DNA from: Singulisphaera sp. GP187
GTDB lineage: Bacteria; Planctomycetota; Planctomycetia; Isosphaerales; Isosphaeraceae
NCBI RefSeq assembly: GCF_900129635.1
Contig: NZ_FSRB01000002.1
Span: 834,727-898,726 of the forward strand
Length of the DNA: 64,000 nt
Direction: 5' to 3'
In this document: one piece after another, positions 35,749 through 44,829 of the stretch
Numbering within the stretch: position 1 is the first letter of the stretch
How the letters are laid out: each line of letters begins with the position of its first letter
Notes under the pieces: generated by a model
What the model was told of the DNA's origin: nothing
The model's input: only the letters and a program-made list of their open reading frames with translations
Database searches by the model: none
Made by a program: the position numbers and the translations under genes

Positions 35749-36429
35749 TCACCGGCGGCTCGCCGACGTGAACGACTGGCACGCCTGCCACGCGGTCATC
35801 TGCAACAGCGCCAGGTCCTTCTCCGTCAAGCCGGCGACATCGCTGCCAATCCCGACGGGACTTTCCTGGAACAAGGCGGCGAGGAAAAGCGACGCCGCCA
35901 GGTACGACCCGGCAAGCGTGGGATGGCTCTGGTCCGGATCGTGCAAGGCAGGCTGGTCGTGTTCGCGGAGAAAGGTCTGCCAGGCCAGGCCCACCGGAAC
36001 GATCGTTGCGCCGAGTTCCCGGCCGATGCTGAGGTAGGCGTCGGTGATCGCCTGTTGCGATTCCGGCGCATGCCGTCGTGCCCAGGTCAAGTAGAGAACC
36101 GTCTTCGCGCCCGCGTTCTTGATCGCTTCGTCGAAGAGTCGGACATTCTCATGCATTCGCTTGGCGTTCTTGATCGGCAGCGTGCTTTGCTCCTGCAGTA
36201 CGACGTGGTCGTACTGGCCATCCCCGATCGCCTTCAATGCTTCGCCAGCGTTCCAGTGGGTGCGAAGCGATGCGCCGCCGGCGCTGATCAGGCGATGCTC
36301 GAGGTGTTTGCCCCGCGCCGCTGCCAGTTGCGTGAGCAGGCCGGGGAGATCGTTGCGCGCGGTGAAGCTATTGCCGACGAAAAGGACCTTCCTCGGCGGC
36401 GGAGCCACGTCTCGAATCTCTCTCGCCAT
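35749..36429 (-). CDS. SGNH/GDSL-type hydrolase
   Basis: A 226-residue protein. Block I is VLFVGNSFTARNDLP with the likely nucleophile Ser in GNS (about residue 22); the VVLQEQSTLP region corresponds to block III, and the Asp-His pair appears as DPDQSHPTLAG (about residue 170). No signal peptide is seen. Members hydrolyse esters on lipids or polysaccharides; the substrate here is unknown. ATG 36429 has AGAGGG upstream and is preferred to 36456. No operon partner is obvious. Confidence 0.75.
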   Translation of the reverse strand: MAREIRDVAPPPRKVLFVGNSFTARNDLPGLLTQLAAARGKHLEHRLISAGGASLRTHWNAGEALKAIGDGQYDHVVLQEQSTLPIKNAKRMHENVRLFDEAIKNAGAKTVLYLTWARRHAPESQQAITDAYLSIGRELGATIVPVGLAWQTFLREHDQPALHDPDQSHPTLAGSYLAASLFLAALFQESPVGIGSDVAGLTEKDLALLQMTAWQACQSFTSASRR

Positions 36430-36603
36430 GTTGCCCTCTTGATTCCGCAACCTCAACAGGGCCCCTCGTTTCTGGCATGATCCGCCGCCGTCATTCCCTT
36501 GAACGCTCCGGAGTGTCGCGGTGCGCTGGCGTCAGGCCGTTCACCCCGGTAGGCTGAACTGAGGTCCCGGCGGGCGCGGCCGCGCTCGCCCGCCAGGGAC
36601 AGT

Positions 36604-37128
36604 CTATTTGGTGACGGGGTAGTAGAAATAGGTCCCAGTCGCCGGGTTGTAGTAGAGCGGATAACGGTAGCCGTCGCCCGGCTCGTAGGTCTGATTCGTG
36701 AGGTAAGGGGTCGAAGCGGCCGGGGTTGCGTACGTCGGCGCAGAGGAGTAGCCGCTGGAATACGTGGAGTACGGATCCGACGACCCGTAGTAGCCATTGC
36801 CATAGCCATTGCCGTAACCATAGCCATAGCCATAGCCATTGCCGTAACCGTTGAGCCCATAGCCGAGACCACCGAAGCCGAATCCCCCGTAGTATCCCCC
36901 ACCGCCGTAGAATCCCCCGCCTCCGCGGTATCCCCCACCGCCGTGATATCCCCCGCCTCCATGGTATCCCCCACCGCCATGGCCGCCACCTCCACCGTGT
37001 CCGCCCCCACCGCCGCCATGCCCACCACCACCACCGCCGTGCCCGGCAAACGTCGGCGTGATCGAGCATGCCATCACCACCATTGCCAAGGCCGCCGACT
37101 TCCGGGCGAATCCGCTCATGAGGCTCAT
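36604..37128 (-). CDS. Secreted Gly/His/Tyr-rich low-complexity protein
   Basis: A 174-residue protein with a signal peptide (to about residue 28, TPTFAG), then about 80 residues of GGGGHGGGG and GGGGYHGG repeats turning into GYGNGYGYG repeats, and a C-terminal 45-residue domain with YEPGDGYRYPLYYNPATGTYFYYPVTK-like aromatic content. It has no enzymatic motif. It is one of three such proteins in the window (also 39367 and 50293); a surface or matrix role, perhaps metal-binding through His, is speculative. GGGAGA lies upstream of ATG 37128. Confidence 0.75.
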   Translation of the reverse strand: MSLMSGFARKSAALAMVVMACSITPTFAGHGGGGGGHGGGGGGHGGGGGHGGGGYHGGGGYHGGGGYRGGGGFYGGGGYYGGFGFGGLGYGLNGYGNGYGYGYGYGNGYGNGYYGSSDPYSTYSSGYSSAPTYATPAASTPYLTNQTYEPGDGYRYPLYYNPATGTYFYYPVTK

Positions 37129-37692
37129 TGCTGCTCTCCCAAGTCTCGAGAAGTTGTGGAGCCGACCGGGCCTAACGCCAAGTTGACTCGCACAATCTTG
37201 CTACGTCGCTCGGGAGAGTCGAGGTCGTTTCCTGGCCCGGATCATCACGAATCTTTCGAGACGCTCGCCAGGTGGTGCGCGCAGTCGAGCGGCCCAAGAC
37301 CAACCCGGATGGTAGACGGAACTGGGAGATCCCTCTTGCTGGCGCGCATCCAATTGGTTCGGAGCCCCGACGGGGCGACCACTTCTCAAGTCCGATCTGA
37401 GAAACCGAATGCCCCCGTTGGGTCACCATTCCCTGGCAAGAGTCGATCGACTCTTCTTCTCTTCGCCTGGACGCGGCTGCCGTGATTCTGGCGATCGCGG
37501 CCGGCTGTCGACGCCTCAAGCGAAATCTGCGTGAAGTGTGATCGGAGCCTCTCCAAGTCGCTGTCCGTTGCGGCTCGGATTGTGAAATGTGGCTCGTGAT
37601 CGGACTCGCCTGGCCGTTTGAGATCGGTTGGCCCAAACTTCAAGTTGGCTTCGACTCCCACGATCAGGAATCGCTTGCGAGCGGGCGAAACG
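37129..37692. other. Intergenic spacer
   Basis: 564 bases between two minus-strand genes with no supported ORF. An R1 half-site (GAGCCCCGACGGGGCGACC) lies at about 37363-37381. Confidence 0.5.
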
Positions 37693-38316
37693 TCATGCCG
37701 GTGAAATGTGCAAGTCGGCATTTTTCCTTCGCTTGAGAACGGAAAGGACGCCGATCAGGATCAAGCCGATCCCAAAGGAAATGAACGAGGCCGGCTCCGG
37801 CGCAGCAACCACGGGATGCGTGGGATCCGTCGGAGTGACCGTTCCAGGGTTTGTTGAAGGGTCCGTCGGAGGCGTTAAGGTCCCGGGTGGCGGGCCGGAC
37901 GTTTCTGACGGAGCCTCGGTGCCAGGAGTGGTAGGCAAGGGGGCCGTCGGAGGACTCAATGTCTCGGGTGACAGTGTCGGTGTTTCTAAGGGGTTGCCGA
38001 TTGGATGAGTGATCAAACAATGCTCGCGTGCCTGGGCGTCTCGAGCGAGCAGTCGACCCAGAAACGGGTGATTGTGGGTGAAACGACCGGGATTTAGCGC
38101 GTAGCGACTTCGAAGTCCGTCGTAGAACTTCCCCTGCGGTAACATCCCGATGCACTTGGCGTCAGTGAGCAACGGGGCCAGCGTGGGATGGTAAAACGTG
38201 AATCGGCCAGAATTCAATTCCATCCTCGTCCCAAGCTCACTCCAGCGGGCCGTTACAGGAGCATGCCCTGTGAACGAATAGACAGTAAGTTCGTGTCGCG
38301 AAACCATCAATCCCAT
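37693..38316 (-). CDS. PEP-CTERM protein lacking an obvious signal peptide
   Basis: A 207-residue protein ending in a PEP-CTERM sorting signal: AAPEPASFISFGIGLILIGV, then KRRK. The middle (about residues 110-170) is Pro/Thr-rich, likely an extended spacer. The N-terminal 100 residues carry a duplicated motif, ELNSGRFTFYHPTLAPLL and ALNPGRFTHNHPFLGRLL, about 45 residues apart. No hydrophobic leader is seen at the N-terminus, which is unusual because exosortase substrates are normally exported by Sec. GGAG lies eight bases before ATG 38316. An upstream inverted repeat, TCACACT/AGTGTGA (38346-38371), might be an operator. Confidence 0.7.
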   Translation of the reverse strand: MGLMVSRHELTVYSFTGHAPVTARWSELGTRMELNSGRFTFYHPTLAPLLTDAKCIGMLPQGKFYDGLRSRYALNPGRFTHNHPFLGRLLARDAQAREHCLITHPIGNPLETPTLSPETLSPPTAPLPTTPGTEAPSETSGPPPGTLTPPTDPSTNPGTVTPTDPTHPVVAAPEPASFISFGIGLILIGVLSVLKRRKNADLHISPA

Positions 38317-39366
38317 GCCTTGAGCTCCAGGGGCGTTAAGCTTAGCTCACACTTTCGAATCCTAGTGTGAAAAAATGCAGGCTTCCATGCCTTGTTGCGA
38401 ATTAACCACCAAGCCGTCGTGGTCGTCACCGTTCTGCGGAACCGGACTTGTTGAGGCCTCCTGCCCCTTGTTCGCAAACGATTCCGTCGGCTCCCGACGA
38501 GCCGGACTCACTCTGGCTTCGGAGTGGAGGCCCGAGCCCGTTGGCTCAGATCCCCTCCATAGCGGTGCGGAGGACGGACCCTCGGAAGACTTGTGCCCGC
38601 TCATCCTCGCCTACGCGGGCCAACCGCATTCGTGACCCCTACCGGCCTCCCGAGCCTGTGGGAACTCACGGGAGTTCGAAAAATCAGGAACAGGAGGGCC
38701 GATGAGGCCGCCGAGGTCGAACCCATCGGCGCGAGTGAGAATGGCGTCGGCGAAGCTCGGTGCCCGGTCCGTTCGTTGGCCAGACGTTCTCCCGTTGTGG
38801 ACTTTCCGCTCACCCGCCTTCCGCCTCCCTTTATTCTGGACGACTCGGGCCAATCTGCCGGTGGTCCGAATCTCGGGGATTCACAGCGAGGTTCTTCCCA
38901 AAGTTTGTGGGGACTTATGGGTCGTGTCCGGCTCGCCGCGCGATGAATGCTTAACTTTGCCGTCTGAAGTGGCGAAAGGAAAATGGGTTTCGCTCGCCCG
39001 TCGTGTCACCGCACGCTGACCAAGATCGGCGTTTCAGCTCCCGCTCGATGGACGATAGACACCATCCACGATGGGAGCAGCCCTCGCGTGCTCAACCTCC
39101 GGCAATCCATGACGAACGGCTCCGTGGTGAAAGCCGTGCGTCTTGATTTGTCGAATCGGCTGGTATCTTCCTTGCCTCAGAGCAACGTAAACATGGAGCA
39201 TGCATGCCTCTGCATTCGCAAATTGGTTCGCACAACTTTTCGAGGAGCCGCGAATAATAGATTGGCGGCTGACTGACTCAAGACGTGGTGTTCTTGCTGT
39301 CAGCCCATCGCCCGCGCGTGGGAGGAGTAGAGTCTCCCGTTTCGAGCCTTTTCAAGGGAGGCGGCG
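38317..39366. other. 1-kb spacer without a recognised gene
   Basis: Several short ORFs on both strands overlap each other and lack ribosome sites, and none shows a family motif. It may hold gene remnants too degraded to read; the only structure noted is the TCACACT inverted repeat at 38346-38371. Confidence 0.5.
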
Positions 39367-41166
39367 ATGCGTCGCTTTCGATTCTCGATCACGGCAGCCA
39401 GCGTCTTGCTGGCGGTAGCCCTGGCTGGTGTTCCGGCCGCCTTCGCCCGTGGTGGCGGTGGTGGCGGACACGGTGGTGGATTCGGTGGTGGCGGGTTCCA
39501 CGGTGGTGGATTTGGTGGTGGCGGGTTCCACGGCGGTGGATTTGGTGGTGGCGGGTTCCGCGGCGGAGGATTTGGCGGTGGCGGGTTCCGTGGTGGTGGA
39601 TTCGGTGGTGGCGGGTTCCGTGCCCCCTCCTCCATCGCGCCAAGGACATTTAGCGCCCCCATGGGAGGATTTCGCGGTGGCAACGTGATGCGAGCGCCCG
39701 CAATGGGCGGATCGCGAATCCAAAACTTCTCCGGGGCGCGTGGGTTCCAGCCCGGCCGTGCCTCGGTCGGCACGCGTGCTCCGGTCGCCAACTTGGGCAA
39801 TCGAGCTGGCGTCGGCAATTTCCGAAGCTTCGGTAATCGTTCTCCGGTCGCCAACTTTGGCAACCGAACTGGCATGGGCAACTTCCGGAGCTTCGGTAAC
39901 CCAGGATTCGCGGGTGTCAATCGCGTCAGCAGCATCAACAATGTGAATCGGACCAACATCGTCTCCAACCGGTCTCAGTTCAACAATTTCGGCGGCCGAG
40001 GTTTTGGGCGTTTCGGGCGTGGCTTCGGCTTCGGCTGGGGCTTCTTTCCGTTCGGCTGGGGCGGCTGGTGGTTCCCGTGGGGATTCGGGCTCGGGTACGG
40101 CCTGGGCGGCTATGGGTATGGCGGCTATGGGTACGGCGGATACGGGAATTGGGGTTATCCGTACGGCTATGGGTATGACGACTATGGATACGCGCCGACG
40201 AGCTGGCTGTACGGTGGGAGCCTCTATGGGTATGGCTATTCGCCGTATTCGAACCCCTACTACGATTCGTTGACCGGGGTTGCGGTCGACCCCTACAACT
40301 ATGCGCTGCCGATCAATACAGGGAGCGCACCACCCGCGGACGCCGCGGCCGATGAAGCCGTCGCGCTCTTCGGCTCGGCGCGCGACTCGTTCAAGGAGGG
40401 CAGCTTCGCGGCGGCGCTCCAACAGGCAGACGCCGCGCTGGTCAAGAGTCCCAACGACACGTCCTTGCACGAGTTCCGTGCGCTCTGTCTGTTTGCGCTG
40501 GGACGCTATGACGAGTCGGCGACCGTTCTGTACGCTGTTCTCTCGGTGGGACCCGGCTGGGATTGGCCGACGCTGATCGGTCTCTATCCCAACATTGACG
40601 TCTACACGACGCAGCAGCGTGCCCTGGAGGCCTATTGCAACGCCAACCCGCAATCGTCCTCGGCCCGATTCGTGCTGGGTTACCACTACCTGACCCAGGG
40701 GCATATCGACGCCGCGGCGAGCACGCTCAAGCAGGTGGTCGCATTGAAGCCGAGCGACACCCTCTCGGCGAAGTTGCTCGAAACGCTCGAGTCCGTCCGC
40801 AAGCACGCGGCGGCGGGCGGCACCGAGGCTGTTCAGCCGTCGCCGGCTCCCGCGTCGGTCCCGGCCGTGAACACCGCCCTGCCTGAAGGGGCGACGATCA
40901 GCGGCGCCTGGACCGTCCAGCCGAGCCCCGATACCTCGGTGTCGCTGACGATCCAGGCCGATGGAGCGTTCCACTGGCAGGTCGCCCAGAAGGGCCAGAC
41001 TCGTGAGTTCGCAGGCCACTCGAATTTCGGGGGTGGCATCTTGACGCTGGTCCCGGACAAGGGCCTGCCCATTGTGGGTCGCGTGAGCTGGACCGACCCC
41101 AGCCACATGACCTTCCGCGTCATCGGCGACCGCCCTGATGCCCCGGGGTTGAGCTTCACGAAGTGA
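39367..41166 (+). CDS. Secreted Gly-rich protein with TPR-like domain
   Basis: A 599-residue protein. A signal peptide (to about residue 28) is followed by about 50 residues of GGGFHGGGFGGGG repeats, a region with three NLGNRAGVGNFRSFGN-like repeats (about 135-180), a second Gly/Tyr-rich segment (about 215-310), a helical TPR-like domain (about 325-475) and a C-terminal beta domain (about 500-599, SVSLTIQADGAFHWQV). AAGGGAGG precedes the ATG. The layout suggests a surface-exposed low-complexity stalk plus a protein-binding domain (inference). The opposite strand carries a long spurious ORF caused by the repeat codons. Confidence 0.8.
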   Translation: MRRFRFSITAASVLLAVALAGVPAAFARGGGGGGHGGGFGGGGFHGGGFGGGGFHGGGFGGGGFRGGGFGGGGFRGGGFGGGGFRAPSSIAPRTFSAPMGGFRGGNVMRAPAMGGSRIQNFSGARGFQPGRASVGTRAPVANLGNRAGVGNFRSFGNRSPVANFGNRTGMGNFRSFGNPGFAGVNRVSSINNVNRTNIVSNRSQFNNFGGRGFGRFGRGFGFGWGFFPFGWGGWWFPWGFGLGYGLGGYGYGGYGYGGYGNWGYPYGYGYDDYGYAPTSWLYGGSLYGYGYSPYSNPYYDSLTGVAVDPYNYALPINTGSAPPADAAADEAVALFGSARDSFKEGSFAAALQQADAALVKSPNDTSLHEFRALCLFALGRYDESATVLYAVLSVGPGWDWPTLIGLYPNIDVYTTQQRALEAYCNANPQSSSARFVLGYHYLTQGHIDAAASTLKQVVALKPSDTLSAKLLETLESVRKHAAAGGTEAVQPSPAPASVPAVNTALPEGATISGAWTVQPSPDTSVSLTIQADGAFHWQVAQKGQTREFAGHSNFGGGILTLVPDKGLPIVGRVSWTDPSHMTFRVIGDRPDAPGLSFTK

Positions 41167-41751
41167 ATCGAATCGCGTAACCGGTTCACAAAATCAAACA
41201 CACCTGCCGGTCACCGACCGGTGCGCCGCCTGGAGTGATCCAGGCGGCCACGACCCCAAGAGGTCGTCAAGATCACGACTGGTTTCGCTGTTTTTCTCAG
41301 CAATCGAGATCCTTCCCTTTGGCATAGAATGTACACGAAGCAAGGAAAATTATCGTGATTGCTTATGCCCTGCCGTCTGGGTGGTGCCTGGCCGCAAATG
41401 AGGGATCAGGTCGATCCAGGTCACTGTCCTCGGGTCGTCGAGTGCGACGTTGACCGGTTGGAGCAGGGCTGGGTCGGGTCGACTGTAAGGAACGCCCGGG
41501 GAGGGTGCATTCCCGGGCCCTCCCGGGTTGATTTATTGAGTCAACCGAACGGCCTTCGTCCGAATGATCGGAGCTTGTTCCCGTTCGGTGGCGAGTGGGA
41601 GGACGGGAAGAGAGAACGTGTGAGTCGTCGTGACAGTCTCAATCCAGGGTGTGACTCCCCACTCCCCCACCCGGGGCTGGTCTGGAGCTTCCCCACGAAT
41701 GGCGAGCGATCCTATGACCGGTGCTGGCGCCATCGGGCGCCGGGCTCCATG
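41167..41751. other. Intergenic spacer with hairpin
   Basis: 585 bases without a gene. GCCGCCTGGA-GTGA-TCCAGGCGGC forms a perfect hairpin at 41225-41248, 58 bases after the upstream stop, without a T-run; it may act as a 3' end. Confidence 0.55.
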
Positions 41752-41994
41752 TCACCGAACGAGTTCGAACGAATCACGCCCGCCTTCCTCGGGGTACTCC
41801 ATCTTGAGGACGTCGCTCGGCTGCGAGGCGAGTGCCTTGATGTAGGCCACCGTGGCCTCCTGGCGATTCCGCTCCGCCTGGGCTCGATCGAGGGCCAGAG
41901 CGGACCCGAGGATCAGCAGTCCGCCGAAGGAGGCGAGAGCTTGCCATCGTCGCTTCGACGCTCGCAGTCGTTTGACCTGGATATCAAGTTCCAT
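41752..41994 (-). CDS. Small single-pass membrane protein, unknown
   Basis: 80 residues from ATG 41994: a basic N-terminus (VKRLRASKRRWQ), one hydrophobic segment (ALASFGGLLILGSALALD, about residues 19-36), then an acidic, mixed tail. Coding character is acceptable, but the ribosome site (GGA) is weak. No family recognised. Confidence 0.45.
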   Translation of the reverse strand: MELDIQVKRLRASKRRWQALASFGGLLILGSALALDRAQAERNRQEATVAYIKALASQPSDVLKMEYPEEGGRDSFELVR

Positions 41995-42118
41995 CGAAGT
42001 GATTCCGTGTTGCCTAACGCCAAGGAACTGAGCGGCCGGCCACAGTGGCCTCTCGCTCAACCATGTTACTGCGGCCGGCCCGCTCCAGCGACAGGGTTAG
42101 GCGGCAGCGTCACGATTG

Positions 42119-42228
42119 GCCAGGCACCCAAATTGAACAAAACGGGAGGCCAGGGTGACCTGTTCGGACGCCCGGCTAATATGCTATTCTACTTAAACTA
42201 CTCAAGCTTCCTCGCTGAAGTGCCTGGC
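42119..42228 (+). repeat. R4 110-bp element, copy a
   Basis: It starts GCCAGGCAC and ends GTGCCTGGC (terminal inverted repeats of nine). Copies at 44239-44348 and 45300-45409 have exactly the same length and orientation. An inner pair, GGAGGC / GC(T/C)TCC, allows a branched fold. The AT content is higher than in the flanks. Confidence 0.85.
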
Positions 42229-42388
42229 GACTTAGCCCCTCGCTGATCTTCGCGCCCCAGGTGGCCGGGATCTTGAGCAACCGATTCACCTCGTCGTACA
42301 ACAATCCCGCCTCGACCAGCTTCCTCACCGTCAGTAGGAGCACGTCGTCGAAGAACTCGCCCATCTTGTCGGCCCCGAGAAACACCAC
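42176..42388 (-). pseudogene. Truncated unknown ORF running into the R4 element
   Basis: The frame reads LGADKMGEFFDDVLLLTVRK...EVNRLLKIPATWGAK, with convincing helix-like composition, then passes into the R4 repeat, where the remaining codons come from repeat sequence. No ATG begins it; the frame is open to about 42460. It looks like the end of a gene broken by or near the repeat. No family recognised. Confidence 0.3.
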
Positions 42389-42701
42389 GGCAAGGTGTTT
42401 GCGCTCATCCCACTGAACTGTCGAAGTGGTCTGTTCCGTCAGTGTGGTGTGAGCCCGATCTCATATGGCGCATCTCGGGACTATAGGCCACTGGGGAACC
42501 CCATGGGGTTTCTACTGTCATAACCCCTTTTGTAGTACCAGCCAATCGCGATTTCCAGTTCCGTCGATTTCCCCGCCACCGCCGCCAGAACGCATCCAGA
42601 ATCACCGGGACTCTGTCGCCAGGGCCTATTGAGTGGTGCCCCATCGTCCCTTATTCTCAATAAGGATAGCTCAAGCAAAATTCTGACGATGCGAGACCCC
42701 A
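42389..42701. other. Spacer upstream of TPR gene
   Basis: About 310 bases with lower GC than average and only overlapping short ORFs. It probably contains the promoter of the TPR gene; no clear consensus hexamers were picked out. Confidence 0.4.
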
Positions 42702-44159
42702 ATGAAGAATCTGATGATGTGGTCCGTATTTGCTCAGCTAACGATGGCTGGCTTGGCGAACGCCCAGACGAAAGACCCCTGGGTCGGCAGGCGTGTCTTC
42801 ACGCGGTTCGGGACGGTCCTCAAAGTCGGGAATAAGGTCGTGGACGATGAAGGACGTACCGCCAGCATCACGGCTTCGGGAAAAGACCGGAAGTCTAGCC
42901 GTACCTACCGAGTCCAGCACGTCAACGGCAAGTGGCTCTGGCTCCAGGACGAGATGAGCGGGATCAGCGGTTGGGTGCAGGCCAAGCACGTCATCCCCTA
43001 CGAGCAAGCCATTGATTTCTATACCAACCGGATCAGAGCGAACCCTGAATCGCATCTTTATAATTCAAGAGGGCTAGTATGGCACGAGAAGGGAGAGGCT
43101 GACATCGCCATCGCCGACTACAATGAGGCCATCCGACTTGAGCCGAATGAAGCCTTGTATTTCAACAATCGGGGTATCGCCTGGAAGGACAAGAATGAAT
43201 GCGAGAAGGCTCTCGCCGACTTCAACGAGGCAATTCGACTCGATCGAACTTATGCCAGAGCTTTCAAAAATCGGGGGGACACTTGGAGAGTCATGAAGAA
43301 CGACGAAAAGGCCATCGCTGATTACAGTGAAGCCATTCGGCTCGATCCCCAATACGTAAACGCATACAACAGTCGTGCCCTCGCCTGGAAGGACGAGAAG
43401 GAATACGAAAAGGCTATCGCCGACTACACTACAGCTATCCGAATCGATCCGGGCTATGTCCATGCGTACAATAACAGAGGCAACGTCTGGCTGGACAAGA
43501 AGGAACACGAAAAGGCTATCGCTGACTACACTACAGCTATCCGAATCGATCAGGGATATGTGCATGCGTATAACAACAGAGGCAATGCCTGGAAGGACAA
43601 GAAGGAGCACGAAAAAGCCATCGCTGATTACAATACGGCCATTCGGCTCGATCCCAAATATGCCTATGCTTGCAACAACAGAGCTTTGGTGTTGAGCAGT
43701 AAAAATGAATACGGGAAAGCGATTATGGATTGCAACGAAGCCATTCGTCTCGGCCCAGAACATGCGTGGGCATTCAAGAATCGGGGTGACTTCTGGCGGA
43801 ATAAGAAAGAGTATGACAAAGCCCTGTCCGACTACAACGAGGCCACCCGACTCGACCCTAAATTTGCCGAACCCTACAACGGACGTGCTTGGTTGTGGGC
43901 TACCTGTCCCGATGAAAGGTTCCGAGACGGGAAGAAGGCAGTGGAATCAGCCACCACGGCTTGCGAATTGAGCGAATGGAAAGATACAAATATCCTCGGT
44001 ACCCTCGCCGCCGCTTACGCCGAGTCGGCAAATTTCGATAAAGCCGTAGAATGGCAAGAGAAGGCTCACAGGCTTTCGACCGACACCGAGAACAAGAAAG
44101 AGTTTGAGGAGAGGCTGAAGCTCTATAAGGACAAGAAGCCGTATCGGGACACTAGGTGA
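42702..44159 (+). CDS. Tetratricopeptide repeat protein, secreted
   Basis: A 485-residue protein. A signal peptide (MKNLMMWSVFAQLTMAGLANA) precedes an SH3-like domain (about residues 25-100), then about nine TPR units of 34 residues with the repeated core KAIADYNEAIRLDP and YNNRG. The units are also repeated at DNA level with a 102-base period, most strongly at 43390-43650. Codon use is more A/T-rich than in neighbouring genes, which together with the surrounding repeats suggests transfer or recent expansion. The function is protein-protein interaction; the partner is unknown. Confidence 0.85.
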   Translation: MKNLMMWSVFAQLTMAGLANAQTKDPWVGRRVFTRFGTVLKVGNKVVDDEGRTASITASGKDRKSSRTYRVQHVNGKWLWLQDEMSGISGWVQAKHVIPYEQAIDFYTNRIRANPESHLYNSRGLVWHEKGEADIAIADYNEAIRLEPNEALYFNNRGIAWKDKNECEKALADFNEAIRLDRTYARAFKNRGDTWRVMKNDEKAIADYSEAIRLDPQYVNAYNSRALAWKDEKEYEKAIADYTTAIRIDPGYVHAYNNRGNVWLDKKEHEKAIADYTTAIRIDQGYVHAYNNRGNAWKDKKEHEKAIADYNTAIRLDPKYAYACNNRALVLSSKNEYGKAIMDCNEAIRLGPEHAWAFKNRGDFWRNKKEYDKALSDYNEATRLDPKFAEPYNGRAWLWATCPDERFRDGKKAVESATTACELSEWKDTNILGTLAAAYAESANFDKAVEWQEKAHRLSTDTENKKEFEERLKLYKDKKPYRDTR

Positions 44160-44238
44160 TCGACCGCAAACCTGTCTCAGGTTGGCGCCACAGCCTCCAC
44201 GACCAACACGTCGAATCAAGCCAGGAACGACCGGATTG

Positions 44239-44348
44239 GCCAGGCACCCAAATTGAACAAAGCGGGAGGCTTGGGTGACCTGTTTGTGCGTTCGGCTAAA
44301 CTGCTATTCTGCCTAAGCTGCTCAAGCCTCCTCACCGAATTGCCTGGC
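44239..44348 (+). repeat. R4 110-bp element, copy b
   Basis: GCCAGGCAC at the left end; the right end is TGCCTGGC with the outermost base changed. The inner pair GGAGGCTTG / CAAGCCTCC is perfect in this copy. It lies between the TPR gene and the toxin operator. Confidence 0.85.
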
Positions 44349-44401
44349 GGCTTCGTCTCTGGCGGCTTAGTCTTAGTCCGTCGATGGTGGCGATCGGAAA
44401 A

Positions 44402-44440
44402 TGTCAGATCCGACCTATTGCTTTGATGGCGGATCTGACA
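44402..44440. promoter_or_regulatory. Inverted repeat, candidate toxin-antitoxin operator
   Basis: Perfect 10-base arms TGTCAGATCC (44402-44411) and GGATCTGACA (44431-44440), ending 12 bases before the toxin GTG start. Autoregulated toxin-antitoxin units usually carry such a site just upstream (family knowledge). Confidence 0.6.
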
Positions 44441-44452
44441 CATGATTCCTCC

Positions 44453-44829
44453 GTGAGCACGGCGAACGAGCAACCCCAAACCCTGTTCTTTCTCCACGGC
44501 GAGATCAAGACTCCGCCCTTCTCGGAAGCGGCGAGGCTCGAGGCGGGGGCGTTGCTCCGCCGGCTCCAGGATTGCGAGATCTTCGGCATGCCCCACTCCC
44601 GTCCCATGCCCAGCATCGGGCCCCGGTGTCACGAGTTGCGGATCAAGGACGAGAACCGGCCCTGGCGGGTCGTCTACCGTGTATCGATGCGGGGACGATC
44701 GTGGTTGCCGATGTGTTCGCCAAGACCACTCAGCAGACGCCGAAGGCCGCGATCGACCGTTGCAAGGCGCGACTCGCCCGGTACGATGAGGCTCTGGCCA
44801 AGGCGAGGAAGGAAAGACCTAGTGGATAA
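44453..44829 (+). pseudogene. Phage Gp49/HigB-like toxin, frameshifted
   Basis: The N-terminal half (TLFFLHGEIKTPPFSEAARL, GMPHSRPMPSIGPRCHELR, ENRPWRVVYR) is in one frame; the C-terminal half (DAGTIVVADVFAKTTQQTPK...RCKARLARYDEALAKA) continues in the -1 frame. The junction is at about 44681-44683, where CGT GT-ATC GAT suggests one lost base. Together they make a normal-length RelE/HigB-fold toxin that would cleave mRNA. In the sequence as given the toxin is broken while its antitoxin is intact. GTG 44453 is the likely start, as it clears the operator; ATG 44426 is an alternative. Confidence 0.75.

Noticed and set aside
39352..41106. 584-residue open frame antisense to the Gly-rich TPR protein
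   Set aside because: It mirrors the repetitive GGN codons of the plus-strand gene, has low-complexity Thr/Glu/Pro text, no ribosome site and no domain.
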